64,000 nt of DNA from Paludibacteraceae bacterium (GTDB lineage: Bacteria; Bacteroidota; Bacteroidia; Bacteroidales; Paludibacteraceae): positions 26,799-90,798 of the forward strand of contig JAFYSB010000005.1 in assembly GCA_017546705.1 (NCBI GenBank), given 5' to 3'. How positions within the stretch are numbered: position 1 is the stretch's first letter; each line of letters starts with the position of its first letter. Shown in pieces: positions 26,463-34,872 of this stretch. A program made the translations under genes and the position numbers. Under the pieces are notes generated by a model that made no database searches, was not told the DNA's origin, and worked only from the letters and a program-made list of their open reading frames with translations.

Positions 26463-26547
26463 TAATAAAGAGTTCCCACGGATAACACGGATTTATCACA
26501 GATAATTAGTGGCAATCAGTGAAATCTGTGGGCAAAAAAAGTAATAT

Positions 26548-27654
26548 ATGGCTTTACAATGTGGAATCGTGGGTCTGCCTAACGTAGGCAAATCGACCCT
26601 CTTCAATTGCCTTAGCAACGCCAAGGCACAATCGGCGAACTTCCCTTTCTGTACGATTGAACCTAACGTAGGCGTGATCACCGTACCCGACGATCGTCTG
26701 ATCAAGCTCGGCGAACTCTGCAAACCAGAGCGCGGTGTCATCCCTACCACCGTTGAAATCGTAGATATTGCAGGATTGGTCAAGGGCGCAAGCAAGGGCG
26801 AAGGACTTGGAAATAAATTCCTCGCGAATATCCGCGAGACGGACGCCATCATCCACGTACTCCGTTGCTTCGACGACGATAACGTGGTACACGTGGACGG
26901 CTCTGTGGACCCAATCCGCGACAAAGATATCATTGATGCGGAACTCCAACTCAAAGACCTTGAGACCGTAGAATCTCGCATCCAAAAGATCGAGAAACAA
27001 GTGCGCGTAGGTGGCGACAAACAAGCGAAAGTGGCACTCGACGTACTCCTTAAGTACCGCGACGCACTCTCACAAGGCAAGTCTGCTCGTACCGTAGAAC
27101 TCATCAATAAGGACGAAGAACTTGTGGCTAAAGAGACCATGCTGCTGACCAGCAAACCAGTCCTCTATGTCTGCAATGTGGACGAGAACTCCGCAGTCAA
27201 CGGCAACAAATATGTAGAGCAAGTGCGCGAGGCTGTCAAGGATGAAAATGCACAAGTGCTTATCGTAGCAGCGAAGATCGAGAGCGAGATTGCTGAACTC
27301 GAGACCTACGAAGAGCGCGAGATGTTCCTCGCTGAAATCGGACTTTCTGAATCAGGTGTTAGCCGTCTTATCAAGGCAGCATACGCATTGCTCGAGCTCC
27401 GCACCTTCCTCACTGCAGGTAGCGACGAGGTTCGTGCTTGGACTTTCAAGGCAGGTAGCAAGGCTCCTCAATGTGCAGGTGTTATCCACTCAGATTTTGA
27501 GCGCGGTTTCATCCGTGCTGAGGTCATTAAGTATGAAGATTATATCGCACTCGGTGGCGAGTCCGCTTGCCGTCAAGCAGGTAAACTCGGCATCGAAGGA
27601 AAAGAATACATCGTGCAAGATGGTGACATCATGCACTTCCTTTTCAACGTGTAA
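26548..27654 (+). CDS. ychF: Ribosome-binding ATPase YchF
   Basis: 368 residues. An Obg-family P-loop protein that prefers ATP and binds ribosomes. Seen: G1 GLPNVGKST (from residue 9), G3 DIAGLVKGASKGEGLGN, an antiparallel coiled coil in the middle, and a C-terminal TGS domain (EVRAWTFKAGSKAPQCAGVI, then DFERGFIRAEV). Codon bias matches gpmI. The 85-base gap from gpmI contains CACGGATAACACGGATT-type short repeats and no clear -7 element. Confidence 0.96.
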   Translation: MALQCGIVGLPNVGKSTLFNCLSNAKAQSANFPFCTIEPNVGVITVPDDRLIKLGELCKPERGVIPTTVEIVDIAGLVKGASKGEGLGNKFLANIRETDAIIHVLRCFDDDNVVHVDGSVDPIRDKDIIDAELQLKDLETVESRIQKIEKQVRVGGDKQAKVALDVLLKYRDALSQGKSARTVELINKDEELVAKETMLLTSKPVLYVCNVDENSAVNGNKYVEQVREAVKDENAQVLIVAAKIESEIAELETYEEREMFLAEIGLSESGVSRLIKAAYALLELRTFLTAGSDEVRAWTFKAGSKAPQCAGVIHSDFERGFIRAEVIKYEDYIALGGESACRQAGKLGIEGKEYIVQDGDIMHFLFNV

Positions 27655-27660
27655 TTAAAA

Positions 27661-27749
27661 AGGCGATAAGGCGAGAGGCGATGAGGCGAGAAATAGCGGC
27701 GTAGCCACATATTACCAGCCTTTAACCTTTAGTCTCTAACCTTTAACCT
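27661..27749. repeat. 15-bp and 7-bp repeats before the antiporter gene
   Basis: Two 15-base units AGGCGATAAGGCGAG and AGGCGATGAGGCGAG (27661-27690) are followed, after a spacer, by four heptads TTAACCT, TTAGTCT, CTAACCT and TTAACCT (27722-27749). Related GCGATAAGG words occur inside the TonB receptor gene at 8923-8943 and 9238-9268. Confidence 0.7.
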
Positions 27750-27760
27750 AAAATATAACA

Positions 27761-28831
27761 ATGTTTGAATTCTTAAATACTTGGCTTGCCAACGGCGGCT
27801 TTTGGGTCGCTATTCCGCTGATTATAGTGGGCTGTGCTGCACTCATCAAGGGTGCTGACTTCCTTGTAGAAGGCGCTTCCGGATTGGCTAAGAAATATGG
27901 TGTGAGTGACATTGTGATCGGTCTTACCGTTGTGGCTTTTGGTACTAGTATGCCTGAGTTTGTGGTGAACATGGTAGCCGTAGGGCAAGGTAGCACCGAG
28001 ATTGCTATCACCAACGTCCTTGGCAGTAATATCATCAACACCTTCGTCATCTTAGGTTGTACAGCATTGATATTCCCGATTTCATCGCAAAAATCCACTC
28101 GCCGCTTTGACATACCATTCTCCATGTTAGCAGCATTATTGGTATTGCTTTTTGTGGTGTATAATAGTCCATCGTGGCTGCAGATTGAGAATATCTTCAA
28201 TATCAACGTAAGCGACCCTAGCTTGCGTAACCTCGGTTCTTTCGATTGGGGTGCTGGCAGTGTAAGTTTCATCTCTGGCGTAGGTGGTAGTATCTTGTTG
28301 ATATTTTTTATCATCTTTCTATGGCATAGTTTCAAGTATGCTACGGATAGTGAAAGCGACGAGACTTATGTACCTATGCCTGCATGGAAAGCTCTTGCAC
28401 TGATTATTGGTGGGTTAGTGGGCTTAGTAGTCGGTGGCGAGGTGATTGTCAAAAGTGCGACCTCTATCGCCCAATCGCTTGGCGTAAGCGATGCGATTAT
28501 CGGTTTGACTGTAGTGGCTTTGGGAACCTCTCTACCCGAATTGGCAACTTCATGCATGGCGGCATTTAAGAAGAATTGCGATATTGCTCTTGGCAATGTC
28601 ATTGGTAGTAATATCTTCAATATCTTCTTTATTCTGGGTACGAGCGCATGCGTCAAGGCATTGCCAGGTTACCACGGATTGGAGATAGATGCCATGATGG
28701 CAGCATTGGCTAGTTTGCTGGTGATACTCTTTGTATATACCAACAACAAACGTGAGATCAAGCGTTGGCACGGAGCCATCCTCCTTCTCACCTACGCAGC
28801 CTACCTCGCTTATCGAATCATAACATTATAG
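27761..28831 (+). CDS. Ca2+/Na+ antiporter, CaCA family (YrbG-like)
   Basis: 356 residues with about ten membrane segments in two inverted halves. Each half carries the alpha-repeat signature GLTVVAFGTSMPE (about 54-66) and GLTVVALGTSLPE (about 245-257), with GSNIINTF and GSNIFNIF following. It exchanges Ca2+ (or a similar cation) for Na+ across the inner membrane. A hairpin CCCCTCCC-AAAA-GGGAAGGGG lies just downstream (28843-28863). Confidence 0.92.
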   Translation: MFEFLNTWLANGGFWVAIPLIIVGCAALIKGADFLVEGASGLAKKYGVSDIVIGLTVVAFGTSMPEFVVNMVAVGQGSTEIAITNVLGSNIINTFVILGCTALIFPISSQKSTRRFDIPFSMLAALLVLLFVVYNSPSWLQIENIFNINVSDPSLRNLGSFDWGAGSVSFISGVGGSILLIFFIIFLWHSFKYATDSESDETYVPMPAWKALALIIGGLVGLVVGGEVIVKSATSIAQSLGVSDAIIGLTVVALGTSLPELATSCMAAFKKNCDIALGNVIGSNIFNIFFILGTSACVKALPGYHGLEIDAMMAALASLLVILFVYTNNKREIKRWHGAILLLTYAAYLAYRIITL

Positions 28832-28842
28832 CCAACCCCTAT

Positions 28843-28863
28843 CCCCTCCCAAAAGGGAAGGGG
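28843..28863. terminator. GC-rich hairpin after the antiporter gene
   Basis: CCCCTCCC, loop AAAA, GGGAAGGGG with one bulged A. No U-run follows on the plus strand, so terminator activity is uncertain; it may be only an RNA-stability or processing stem. Confidence 0.4.
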
Positions 28864-28886
28864 AAAATGATACGAGTATAATTAAT

Positions 28887-29669
28887 ATGGTAGAAATAAG
28901 TCCAATACTGATTCTCCCTTTTATGGGTACCGCTCTGGGCGCAGCCATGGTCTTTTTGCTACGAGGCAAGATGAGCGACTTGCTGCGTAAGTTGCTCTTG
29001 GGCTTTGCATCGGGAGTGATGGTGGCGGCATCAGTATGGTCGCTGCTTATCCCTAGTCTAGAGATGAGTGCCGATGCAAGGGGGATAACTTGGCTACCCG
29101 CAGCTGTAGGATTCGTGTTAGGCATACTCTTTCTATTATTGCTTGATACACTTATTCCTCACTTGCATATCGGAGCAGATCAGCCCGAAGGATTAACCCG
29201 CAACTGCCAATGGAAGCGCACCACCATGCTTTCGGTAGCAGTCACCCTGCACAATATCCCTGAAGGTATGGCTGTGGGGGTAATACTCGCCAGTGCCATG
29301 GCAGAAGGAAGTATGATACCTATGTCCGCAGCATGGGCATTAGCGATAGGTATTGCTATACAAAACTTCCCCGAAGGTGCCATCCTCTCCATGCCTCTTC
29401 ACTCAGAAGGTATGGGCAAGGGCAAAGCATTTACAATAGGTGCATTATCTGGAATAGTCGAACCGATAGCGAGCATATTGACTATGCTACTTATCGGATT
29501 CATATCTCCCGCCCTACCTTACCTATTGGCTTTCGCTGCGGGAGCGATGATGTATGTAGTGATTGAGGAACTTATCCCTGAAGCGCAAGCCGAACCGCAC
29601 AGCAATATCCCTACGCTGGGATTCACCGCAGGGTTTGTACTGATGATGATCCTTGACTCTGCTCTATAA
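28887..29669 (+). CDS. ZIP family divalent metal transporter
   Basis: 260 residues with about eight membrane segments. The two ZIP metal-site helices are visible: VTLHNIPEGMAVGV (TM4) and IGIAIQNFPEGAILSMPL (TM5), followed by EELIPEA. ZIP proteins bring Zn2+, Fe2+ or Mn2+ into the cytoplasm, as ZupT does. It probably shares a transcript with the antiporter 55 bases upstream. Confidence 0.92.
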   Translation: MVEISPILILPFMGTALGAAMVFLLRGKMSDLLRKLLLGFASGVMVAASVWSLLIPSLEMSADARGITWLPAAVGFVLGILFLLLLDTLIPHLHIGADQPEGLTRNCQWKRTTMLSVAVTLHNIPEGMAVGVILASAMAEGSMIPMSAAWALAIGIAIQNFPEGAILSMPLHSEGMGKGKAFTIGALSGIVEPIASILTMLLIGFISPALPYLLAFAAGAMMYVVIEELIPEAQAEPHSNIPTLGFTAGFVLMMILDSAL

Positions 29670-29699
29670 AAATAGCAGTTGTTTTAAAATACTATGTCA

Positions 29700-29761
29700 T
29701 ATTCTCAGTAATACTCTGAGCTCTCTTCTTATTGGCTTATTTCTCGAGTATTTCTCAAGTA
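29700..29761. repeat. Degenerate 11-bp repeat E (TTTCTCAAGTA)
   Basis: TTTCTCGAGTA (29740) and TTTCTCAAGTA (29751) are adjacent 11-base units. TATTCTCAGTA (29700) is a weaker match upstream. This is part of the 523-base gap 29670-30192, which otherwise holds the promoter and structured RNA listed next. Confidence 0.5.
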
Positions 29762-29794
29762 TCGTCTCCTAAAGTGCAAAAAAAGCGATTTCTA

Positions 29795-29826
29795 TTTGTA
29801 CAATTCAAAAAAATGTTGTATCTTTG
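29795..29826 (+). promoter_or_regulatory. Promoter of the structured leader/ncRNA
   Basis: TTTG at 29795-29798, 20 bases, TATCTTTG at 29819-29826. Predicted start near 29832, about 360 bases before the next gene. Confidence 0.75.
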
Positions 29827-29831
29827 CACCT

Positions 29832-30145
29832 GAATCCTGCGCTGGAGGGAAATATGTCCTGCGAAAAGTGTTTCGCAATGGTTTCTTTTGAGGGTAGGTT
29901 TCTGACATATTGAAATAGCGTTTATTGATGCGTTGTATTTGACAAACCGAAACTTAGCAACTTTCAAATTAATAGTCAAAATCAAAGTAACAATGAATGC
30001 CTATGGGTATGATTGTATCCATACTACACTTATATGGGTGTAGTGTGTTTTCATACCAGCGTAGGTTTCCTGTTGTTTATTTGACTATTAAGGTAATGCT
30101 AAGACCTCGGTTTGTGAATGAGCAACACGAGGTCTGCGCTTTTTG
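29832..30145 (+). ncRNA. Candidate structured RNA (sRNA or attenuator leader)
   Basis: A transcript of about 315 nt bounded by a promoter and an intrinsic-terminator-like hairpin. Perfect complementary pairs seen: TGCGAAA/TTTCGCA (29860-29866 with 29871-29877), enclosed by AATATGTC/GACATATT (29851-29858 with 29904-29911) and CGCT/AGCG. A second module is closed by a 12-bp stem TTAATAGTCAAA/TTTGACTATTAA (29969-29980 with 30080-30091) around a large internal loop and an upper hairpin GGTATGA/TCATACC (30006-30012 with 30051-30057) and ACTACAC/GTGTAGT. It ends with AGACCTCG/CGAGGTCT (30101-30108 with 30128-30135) and TTTTTG. The second module's stem, bulge and stem geometry recalls 6S RNA, but I cannot assign a family. 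Confidence 0.6.
30101..30145 (+). terminator. Terminator/attenuator before the surface-protein pair
   Basis: AGACCTCG (30101-30108) pairs with CGAGGTCT (30128-30135) over a 19-base loop, followed by GCGCTTTTTG. It lies 48 bases upstream of the next gene, so that gene is expressed by read-through or an unseen promoter. Confidence 0.6.
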
Positions 30146-30192
30146 TATATCTATGTGTGAACTAAAAATAATAAACAACTAATTAAAATTAC

Positions 30193-30684
30193 ATGCTTAT
30201 GCAAAAAATCACAACTTTTTTAGCCATGTTGCTATTTTGCATGTCGATGGGAGTGTCGGCACAGCAACCAGAAGCGATGAATGTGCACCAAACAAGCGGA
30301 CAAGTCCAATCTACCTTGTTAGTAAGTATTGAGCACATTACGTTTGAGGGAGATGTATTGGTATTGACCACCTCTGAAGGTACGTTTAATCTACCATTGA
30401 GCGATGTAGATTATATCACCTTTGGAGAAAAGAAAATCACTACAAGTGTTGAAGATGTAGATGCGAACAGCCTTCGTATCTCATTATTGGGTAATACGCT
30501 TTCGATAGAGAGTGAAAATGTTATCACTGCCCTTTACTTAGTAGATATGACAGGCAAAATGCTGGCGAGTGAAAAACTATCTTCCGTTAATGAAGCAAGC
30601 GTAGTGTTGCCTCATTCAGGAGCATTTGTGCTGTTCTTAGAAACCAATGCAGGTTATATTGCACGAAAAGTGATTATGAATTAA
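30193..30684 (+). CDS. Secreted protein with T9SS-like C-terminal sorting-domain pattern
   Basis: 163 residues. Signal peptide (MLMQKITTFLAMLLFCMSMG, cleavage near SAQQ). The middle has the pattern ITFEGDVLVLTTSEGTFNLP followed by LSDVDYITFG, common in small Bacteroidota surface proteins. The end (about 88-163) resembles a Por/T9SS type A sorting domain: ITALYLVDMTGKMLASEKLS, then ...GAFVLFLETNAGYIARKVIMN. If so, it is exported and anchored by the type IX system. No enzyme domain is visible. It follows the structured RNA and is probably cotranscribed with the vWA-like gene 29 bases downstream. Confidence 0.65.
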   Translation: MLMQKITTFLAMLLFCMSMGVSAQQPEAMNVHQTSGQVQSTLLVSIEHITFEGDVLVLTTSEGTFNLPLSDVDYITFGEKKITTSVEDVDANSLRISLLGNTLSIESENVITALYLVDMTGKMLASEKLSSVNEASVVLPHSGAFVLFLETNAGYIARKVIMN

Positions 30685-30713
30685 ACATTATGAATATTAA
30701 TAATACTGATTTT

Positions 30714-32300
30714 ATGAAAAAGATTTTACTTTCAATGTTGTCGTTGTTGGTATCAATGACAATGTTTGCTCAAAGCGAAGCGGTTCGCAAGATGAATTTG
30801 GTCTATGATGGTCAAGTTGTTTATTCTCGTAGTGTGAGTTTGATAGATAGTATCAAATTTGTATGGGAAGAAACTGGCGATGATGTGATTGGTGGTGGCG
30901 AAGTAGATGGCACCAAACAATTGTATGTGGGTGTAGTAGCTTTTAATCAGAATGTTCGCCAAATGCCTATTACAAGTGATGTGGAAGCTGTAAAGGCATT
31001 CATTAACGAGCAAACGAATGATAAAGACTTTACTTCTTTTGCTTATTCTGTATCTAAAGGTAATCAAATGTTCGATGCAGAAGCCTTGCCTGCCTTTGAT
31101 AAAATATTTATGTTGAATTTCTCGGACGGAACCGATAACTATTCAAATATGAAATGGGGCGAAGAAGGACGCATGGTATCTCAACGAAATGTATATGATA
31201 CCGCTCGCTATGATTTGCAACAACGTGATGGTTTGAACTCTTATGCATTAGGTTTTGGTAATGATGTTGGCTTTGGCGCTAACATGAAAAAAGTGGTGAT
31301 GGGATCGGGTAGTTATTTTAATGTGACTTCTGCAAACGAGTTACAATCCACTTTCAACGAAATAGCGAAATCTATGCTTGCTTCTGCAAAAAATGTGTTG
31401 CTTAAAACCAATCCTGGTTACTACGTTGGTGGTGATTGTAAGTATTTTCGTTTTACATTTACTGCCGAAGGTGGCTATACCGATACTATTTATGCTCAAA
31501 TGGAAGGTTATCCAGCTGTTGGTTATACATTGACAATCAGCAAGGTATCAAATAATTATGCTTATTTTGATGCTCCTGCTAAAGGTGTCGTGGATAATGA
31601 AACAGGCAAAGTACATATTCCATTGAATAATTTGAAATTCACAAAAGATGGCGAAGAATTGCAGTATAAGTTTGTAATAGAGGTGTCTTTTGATGGTGAG
31701 TTGTATTATGAAGATGTAGAGGAAGCTTCTACAGCCGAGGAAATTGATAAGCGCATTGCAGTAGTGCTGGTATTGGACTGCTCAACCTCAATGGGGGATG
31801 CTTTTGCACCAATGAAGGCAGCAGCAGTTAACTTCATTGAGACAATGGAAAAGATGGAAGTAGATGATTCAGAGCCAAATATACCAGATGTGCCTAATAC
31901 GGAAAGTATTGTAGTAACATTTGATGCAGATGTAGATCAAGGTAATGCGCCTACAGATTATAATAATGCTAGTGCATTTAAAATTATCAAAGATGGTATA
32001 ACTTTGGATGTGTCATCTGGTGTTCTTGGGACTTACAATGATGAAATGCACTATCGTATTTATAAGAATCAAAGTCTCACAATTACTTCTACTGTAGGTG
32101 ATATATCCAAAATAGAATTTACTTGCACAGCAAATGATGCTGAAAAACATGGTCCAGGTTGTTTTATCGTTGATAAAGGAGCATATTCTTATTCAGGTGC
32201 AACAGGAATTTGGAATGGTAGTGCTAATGCTATTACCTTTACAGCATCTTCAAATCAAGTTCGTGCTACACAAATCGTGGTAACTATCGGAAAACCTTAA
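30714..32300 (+). CDS. Secreted protein with a circularly permuted vWA-like domain
   Basis: 528 residues from the ATG at 30714, which begins a signal peptide (MKKILLSMLSLLVSMTMFAQ); an in-frame ATG at 30690 is less likely. Residues about 68-225 read like a von Willebrand A domain without its first strand (LYVGVVAFNQNVRQMPITSD, FDKIFMLNFSDGTDN, LNSYALGFGNDV). The missing first strand with the metal site DCSTS (D355, S357, S359) appears about 130 residues after it, in VVLVLDCSTSMGDAFAPMK. Between lies a beta-rich domain. The C-terminus (about 390-528) is another beta module ending FTASSNQVRATQIVVTI. vWA domains bind ligands through Mg2+; the partner is unknown. A cell-surface adhesin-like role is inferred. 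Confidence 0.75.
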   Translation: MKKILLSMLSLLVSMTMFAQSEAVRKMNLVYDGQVVYSRSVSLIDSIKFVWEETGDDVIGGGEVDGTKQLYVGVVAFNQNVRQMPITSDVEAVKAFINEQTNDKDFTSFAYSVSKGNQMFDAEALPAFDKIFMLNFSDGTDNYSNMKWGEEGRMVSQRNVYDTARYDLQQRDGLNSYALGFGNDVGFGANMKKVVMGSGSYFNVTSANELQSTFNEIAKSMLASAKNVLLKTNPGYYVGGDCKYFRFTFTAEGGYTDTIYAQMEGYPAVGYTLTISKVSNNYAYFDAPAKGVVDNETGKVHIPLNNLKFTKDGEELQYKFVIEVSFDGELYYEDVEEASTAEEIDKRIAVVLVLDCSTSMGDAFAPMKAAAVNFIETMEKMEVDDSEPNIPDVPNTESIVVTFDADVDQGNAPTDYNNASAFKIIKDGITLDVSSGVLGTYNDEMHYRIYKNQSLTITSTVGDISKIEFTCTANDAEKHGPGCFIVDKGAYSYSGATGIWNGSANAITFTASSNQVRATQIVVTIGKP

Positions 32301-32322
32301 AATATTGGTTTATGTATATTTG

Positions 32323-32357
32323 CAAGCGCAGGTATTTGATGCCCGCGCTTGTTTGTG
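32323..32357 (+). terminator. Terminator after the vWA-like gene
   Basis: CAAGCGC (32323-32329) pairs with GCGCTTG (32345-32351), followed by TTTGTG. The U-run is weak. Confidence 0.5.
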
Positions 32358-32439
32358 TATTATATTACTTAAGTTTAGCATATTTATTAGGCAATTGCTA
32401 TAATTTGTAATAAAAGAATAATATGCGTTTTCACAATCT

Positions 32440-32569
32440 ATTAGAAAATTTAGCAAGAAGAAAATAGAAAAGATTAGAAAATTAACCTAGTGAATACGAA
32501 CAGGCAAGACTCCTAAAAGCCATAGAAAGCCAATAGATGTCCCACAGATGTCTTATGGTGGTCGCCTAA
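32440..32569. repeat. Weak 11-bp-phased repeats in the convergent gap
   Basis: ATTAGAAAATT at 32440 and 32473 are 33 bases apart (3 x 11). AAAAGCCATAG, AAAGCCAATAG, ATGTCCCACAG, ATGTCTTATGG and TGGTCGCCTAA follow as 11-base blocks from 32515. The 432-base gap 32301-32732 otherwise holds two terminators and no credible gene. Confidence 0.4.
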
Positions 32570-32641
32570 CTTACAATTCACTTATTCTATGTAAATTGTC
32601 TGCGCAAATGTATGCACGCAACAATTTTTTCTAAAAAACAC

Positions 32642-32680
32642 ACAAGCGGAAAGTGATTGATTTACAATACTTCCCGCTTG
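32642..32680 (-). terminator. plsC operon terminator
   Basis: CAAGCGGAAAGT (32642-32653) pairs with ACTTCCCGCTTG (32669-32680) with one mismatch over a 15-base loop. In the plsC direction the stem is followed by TGTGTTTTTTAG. Confidence 0.6.
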
Positions 32681-32732
32681 CTTTACTATGCTTTAGATAG
32701 GCTCTGTTAAATACGATCAGGGTACGATGAGA

Positions 32733-33449
32733 TTACGCTTTGTGAATTCCCTCCTCTACCTTGGTACGAAGATGTGCCATAGCTTCGTTGATATCAGCAA
32801 ATTGAGAAATATCAATTGGTGCACCTATATGTAAGTGCACGCGCGCGCGAGGATTAACAAATGCTTGTCCACTTGGCATAGCATCGTAAAATCCTGTTAA
32901 TGAAAGTGGAACTACTGGAAGGTTCAAATCCATTGCAATCTTAAACGCTCCCTGCTTAAAGCGCCCCATTTCACCTGTCTTTGTACGAGTTCCCTCTGGG
33001 AAGATTACAGTAGATATACCATCTACTAATTCTTTTTTTACAAGTTCCACACTTTGCAATGCAGCACGTGGATTGCTGCGATCAACAAAGATATGTCCGG
33101 CAACTGCGCAAGCTGTTCCTACAAATGGAACCTTGCGCAATTCTTTTTTCATCAACCACTTAAAGTTATTTGGCAACCAACCATATACGGCAAACACATC
33201 TAAAAAAGATTGGTGATTAGCTACAAACACATACGATTGCTTGGGATTGACGTGCTCCTTACCTGTCACTGTGATAGGCACAAGCAAAAACCAAAGTACG
33301 CTACGCGACCACAATACCTGTACCATACGAGGCGCTTTACCATTCTTCCAAGGAAAGCAAATAATAGTAAAGATGGCAGTAAATAATGTAGCAATTATTA
33401 CCAATGGAAAACCAATTAGATATTGGTAAAGGATGTAAAGGAATTTCAT
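32733..33449 (-). CDS. plsC: 1-acyl-sn-glycerol-3-phosphate acyltransferase
   Basis: 238 residues. Adds the second acyl chain of phosphatidic acid at the inner membrane. An N-terminal membrane helix (10-32) is followed by motif I NHQSFLD (78-84, HX4D catalytic pair) and motif III FPEGTRTKTGEM (about 148-159). It lies 32 bases after the PfkB-type kinase on the same strand and probably shares its promoter. Confidence 0.93.
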   Translation of the reverse strand: MKFLYILYQYLIGFPLVIIATLFTAIFTIICFPWKNGKAPRMVQVLWSRSVLWFLLVPITVTGKEHVNPKQSYVFVANHQSFLDVFAVYGWLPNNFKWLMKKELRKVPFVGTACAVAGHIFVDRSNPRAALQSVELVKKELVDGISTVIFPEGTRTKTGEMGRFKQGAFKIAMDLNLPVVPLSLTGFYDAMPSGQAFVNPRARVHLHIGAPIDISQFADINEAMAHLRTKVEEGIHKA

Positions 33450-33481
33450 ATAAAGTTGTATTATAAATTATAAAACTGTAT

Positions 33482-34480
33482 TTAGAATTTTAGTTTATGC
33501 ATAAATCCACGATAAAGGGCACATATGCGACGAATTTCATCCCATGTCTCATCGGGAAGTTTCGTACCCACGATCTCAACCACACGTCCTGCTGCAATTG
33601 TACCTATTTCACCGCAGCGACGCAAGTCAAAGCCATCGGATAAAGCGTGCAGAAAACCACCTGCATAAAGATCACCAGCACCTGTAGAATCAAGGCAATT
33701 AGATGTGATGGCACCAATATGATAGAGTTGCCCTCCCTGGCGTACATACGAACCACGTTTACCCACCTTTACAATCGCTATATCGCATTGCCCGGCAATA
33801 TTTTCAACCGATTCTTCTGGGTTGAGATGCGTATAAGCGAACGATTCATCTTCGTTGGCAAAGACAATATCCACATATTTATATATAAGGTCTTTCAGAA
33901 ATTGGTGGTTATCGTTTACTACATTGTAACTCGCAAGATCAAGCGAAACAGTGCAACCTTGCTCTTTAGCAGTTCGTAAAGCGGTTTCTATCAGTTCGTG
34001 ATCCTGAACAAGATATCCCTCTACATGACAGATATCATATCCTACAAATGCTTCTTTTCGGATATCCTCTGCGTGGAGATCCGCAGCAGCTCCAAGGTAG
34101 GTGCAGAAAGTTCGTTCACCATCAGGAGTGATCAATACGATACAACACCCTGACATAAGAGAAGAAGTAAGAAGCAGCGGTTTGACATTGTTCTTAATCA
34201 AATCTTCGCGATAAAAACTACCAACTTCATCACAACCTATTTTGCCAATAAAAGCAGCTTTTCCTCCCAATTGAGCGATAGTAGCTACCGTATTAGAAGC
34301 ACTACCTCCTGCTACAAGGTGCTTACGCACAGAAATAAATCGTTTTTGAATTTGTTCTAGTTGCTCAGCATTGATAAGATTCATGCTCCCTTTTGGGAAA
34401 CCAATTTCGCGAAGATCTCCTTCTGATACTTGTAGAAGAATATCTGTCAAAGCATTTCCTAAACCTAAAACTCGTTTCAT
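33482..34480 (-). CDS. PfkB-family carbohydrate/adenosine kinase
   Basis: 332 residues. PfkB signature 2 DSTGAGDLYAGGF with catalytic base D270, and signature 1-like GGSASNTVATIAQLGGKAAF near residue 58. The family phosphorylates sugars, adenosine or related nucleosides; this adenosine-kinase-like subgroup is widespread in Bacteroidota, but the substrate cannot be read from sequence. There is no sugar-catabolic neighbour; plsC follows. A -7 element is at 34557-34564. Confidence 0.88.
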   Translation of the reverse strand: MKRVLGLGNALTDILLQVSEGDLREIGFPKGSMNLINAEQLEQIQKRFISVRKHLVAGGSASNTVATIAQLGGKAAFIGKIGCDEVGSFYREDLIKNNVKPLLLTSSLMSGCCIVLITPDGERTFCTYLGAAADLHAEDIRKEAFVGYDICHVEGYLVQDHELIETALRTAKEQGCTVSLDLASYNVVNDNHQFLKDLIYKYVDIVFANEDESFAYTHLNPEESVENIAGQCDIAIVKVGKRGSYVRQGGQLYHIGAITSNCLDSTGAGDLYAGGFLHALSDGFDLRRCGEIGTIAAGRVVEIVGTKLPDETWDEIRRICALYRGFMHKLKF

Positions 34481-34556
34481 TTTGTATTTTTGGGTTAAAA
34501 TTTGCTATTTTTAAGCCTAAACATGGCTATTTTTGAGTCAAAATCAAAATTTTCTG

Positions 34557-34564
34557 CAAAGATA
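34557..34564 (-). promoter_or_regulatory. -7 element for the PfkB-plsC transcript
   Basis: Minus-strand TATCTTTG. The -33 region has no exact TTG at 20 bases, unlike most promoters here. The leader contains two GGCTATTTTT-like words. Confidence 0.55.
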
Positions 34565-34585
34565 GTAATTTTTTTTGAAAAAAAC

Positions 34586-34616
34586 TTGCTCATATAAAAA
34601 AAAAGTAGTACTTTTG
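34586..34616 (+). promoter_or_regulatory. tRNA-Asn promoter
   Basis: TTG 34586-34588, 20 bases, TACTTTTG 34609-34616. The mature tRNA starts about 40 bases after the predicted start. Confidence 0.75.
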
Positions 34617-34660
34617 CACCCGATTTCGGAAATGAAACGATTTGCGAGGTCAAAAATACT

Positions 34661-34734
34661 GCTTCCTTAGCTCAGTCGGTTAGAGCATCTGACTGTTAAT
34701 CAGGGGGTCCAAGGTTCAAGTCCTTGAGGGAGCG
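34661..34734 (+). tRNA. tRNA-Asn (GTT)
   Basis: A 74-base cloverleaf: acceptor GCTTCCT/AGGGAGC with one G-U pair, D stem GCTC/GAGC, anticodon stem TCTGA/TCAGG with loop CTGTTAA (anticodon GTT), T stem CAAGG/CCTTG with loop TTCAAGT, discriminator G. CCA is not encoded. Confidence 0.96.
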
Positions 34735-34737
34735 CGA

Positions 34738-34771
34738 GTGTGATAGTTCAAAAGACTATCACACTTTTTTT
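34738..34771 (+). terminator. tRNA-Asn intrinsic terminator
   Basis: A perfect 10-bp stem GTGTGATAGT/ACTATCACAC (34738-34747 with 34755-34764) with a 7-base loop and a run of seven T. Confidence 0.93.
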
Positions 34772-34872
34772 GTATCGTAAGATTTCAACCATTCACTCAT
34801 AACAGGTAAATAGAACGTATTTTTCTTAATCGCAAAAAAAATGGCATATTTTTTGCAGTACCTATCATTGCA

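Noticed and set aside
26466-26547. CACGGATAACACGGATT / ATCAGTGAAATCTGTGGG sequence between gpmI and ychF as a mobile element
   Set aside because: Short imperfect repeats only, with no inverted ends or target duplication; left as low-complexity intergenic DNA.
29997-30182. Short reading frame of 61 codons in the leader of the surface-protein pair
   Set aside because: It runs through the base-paired arms and the terminator; the peptide has no signal or domain. RNA structure explains the sequence better.
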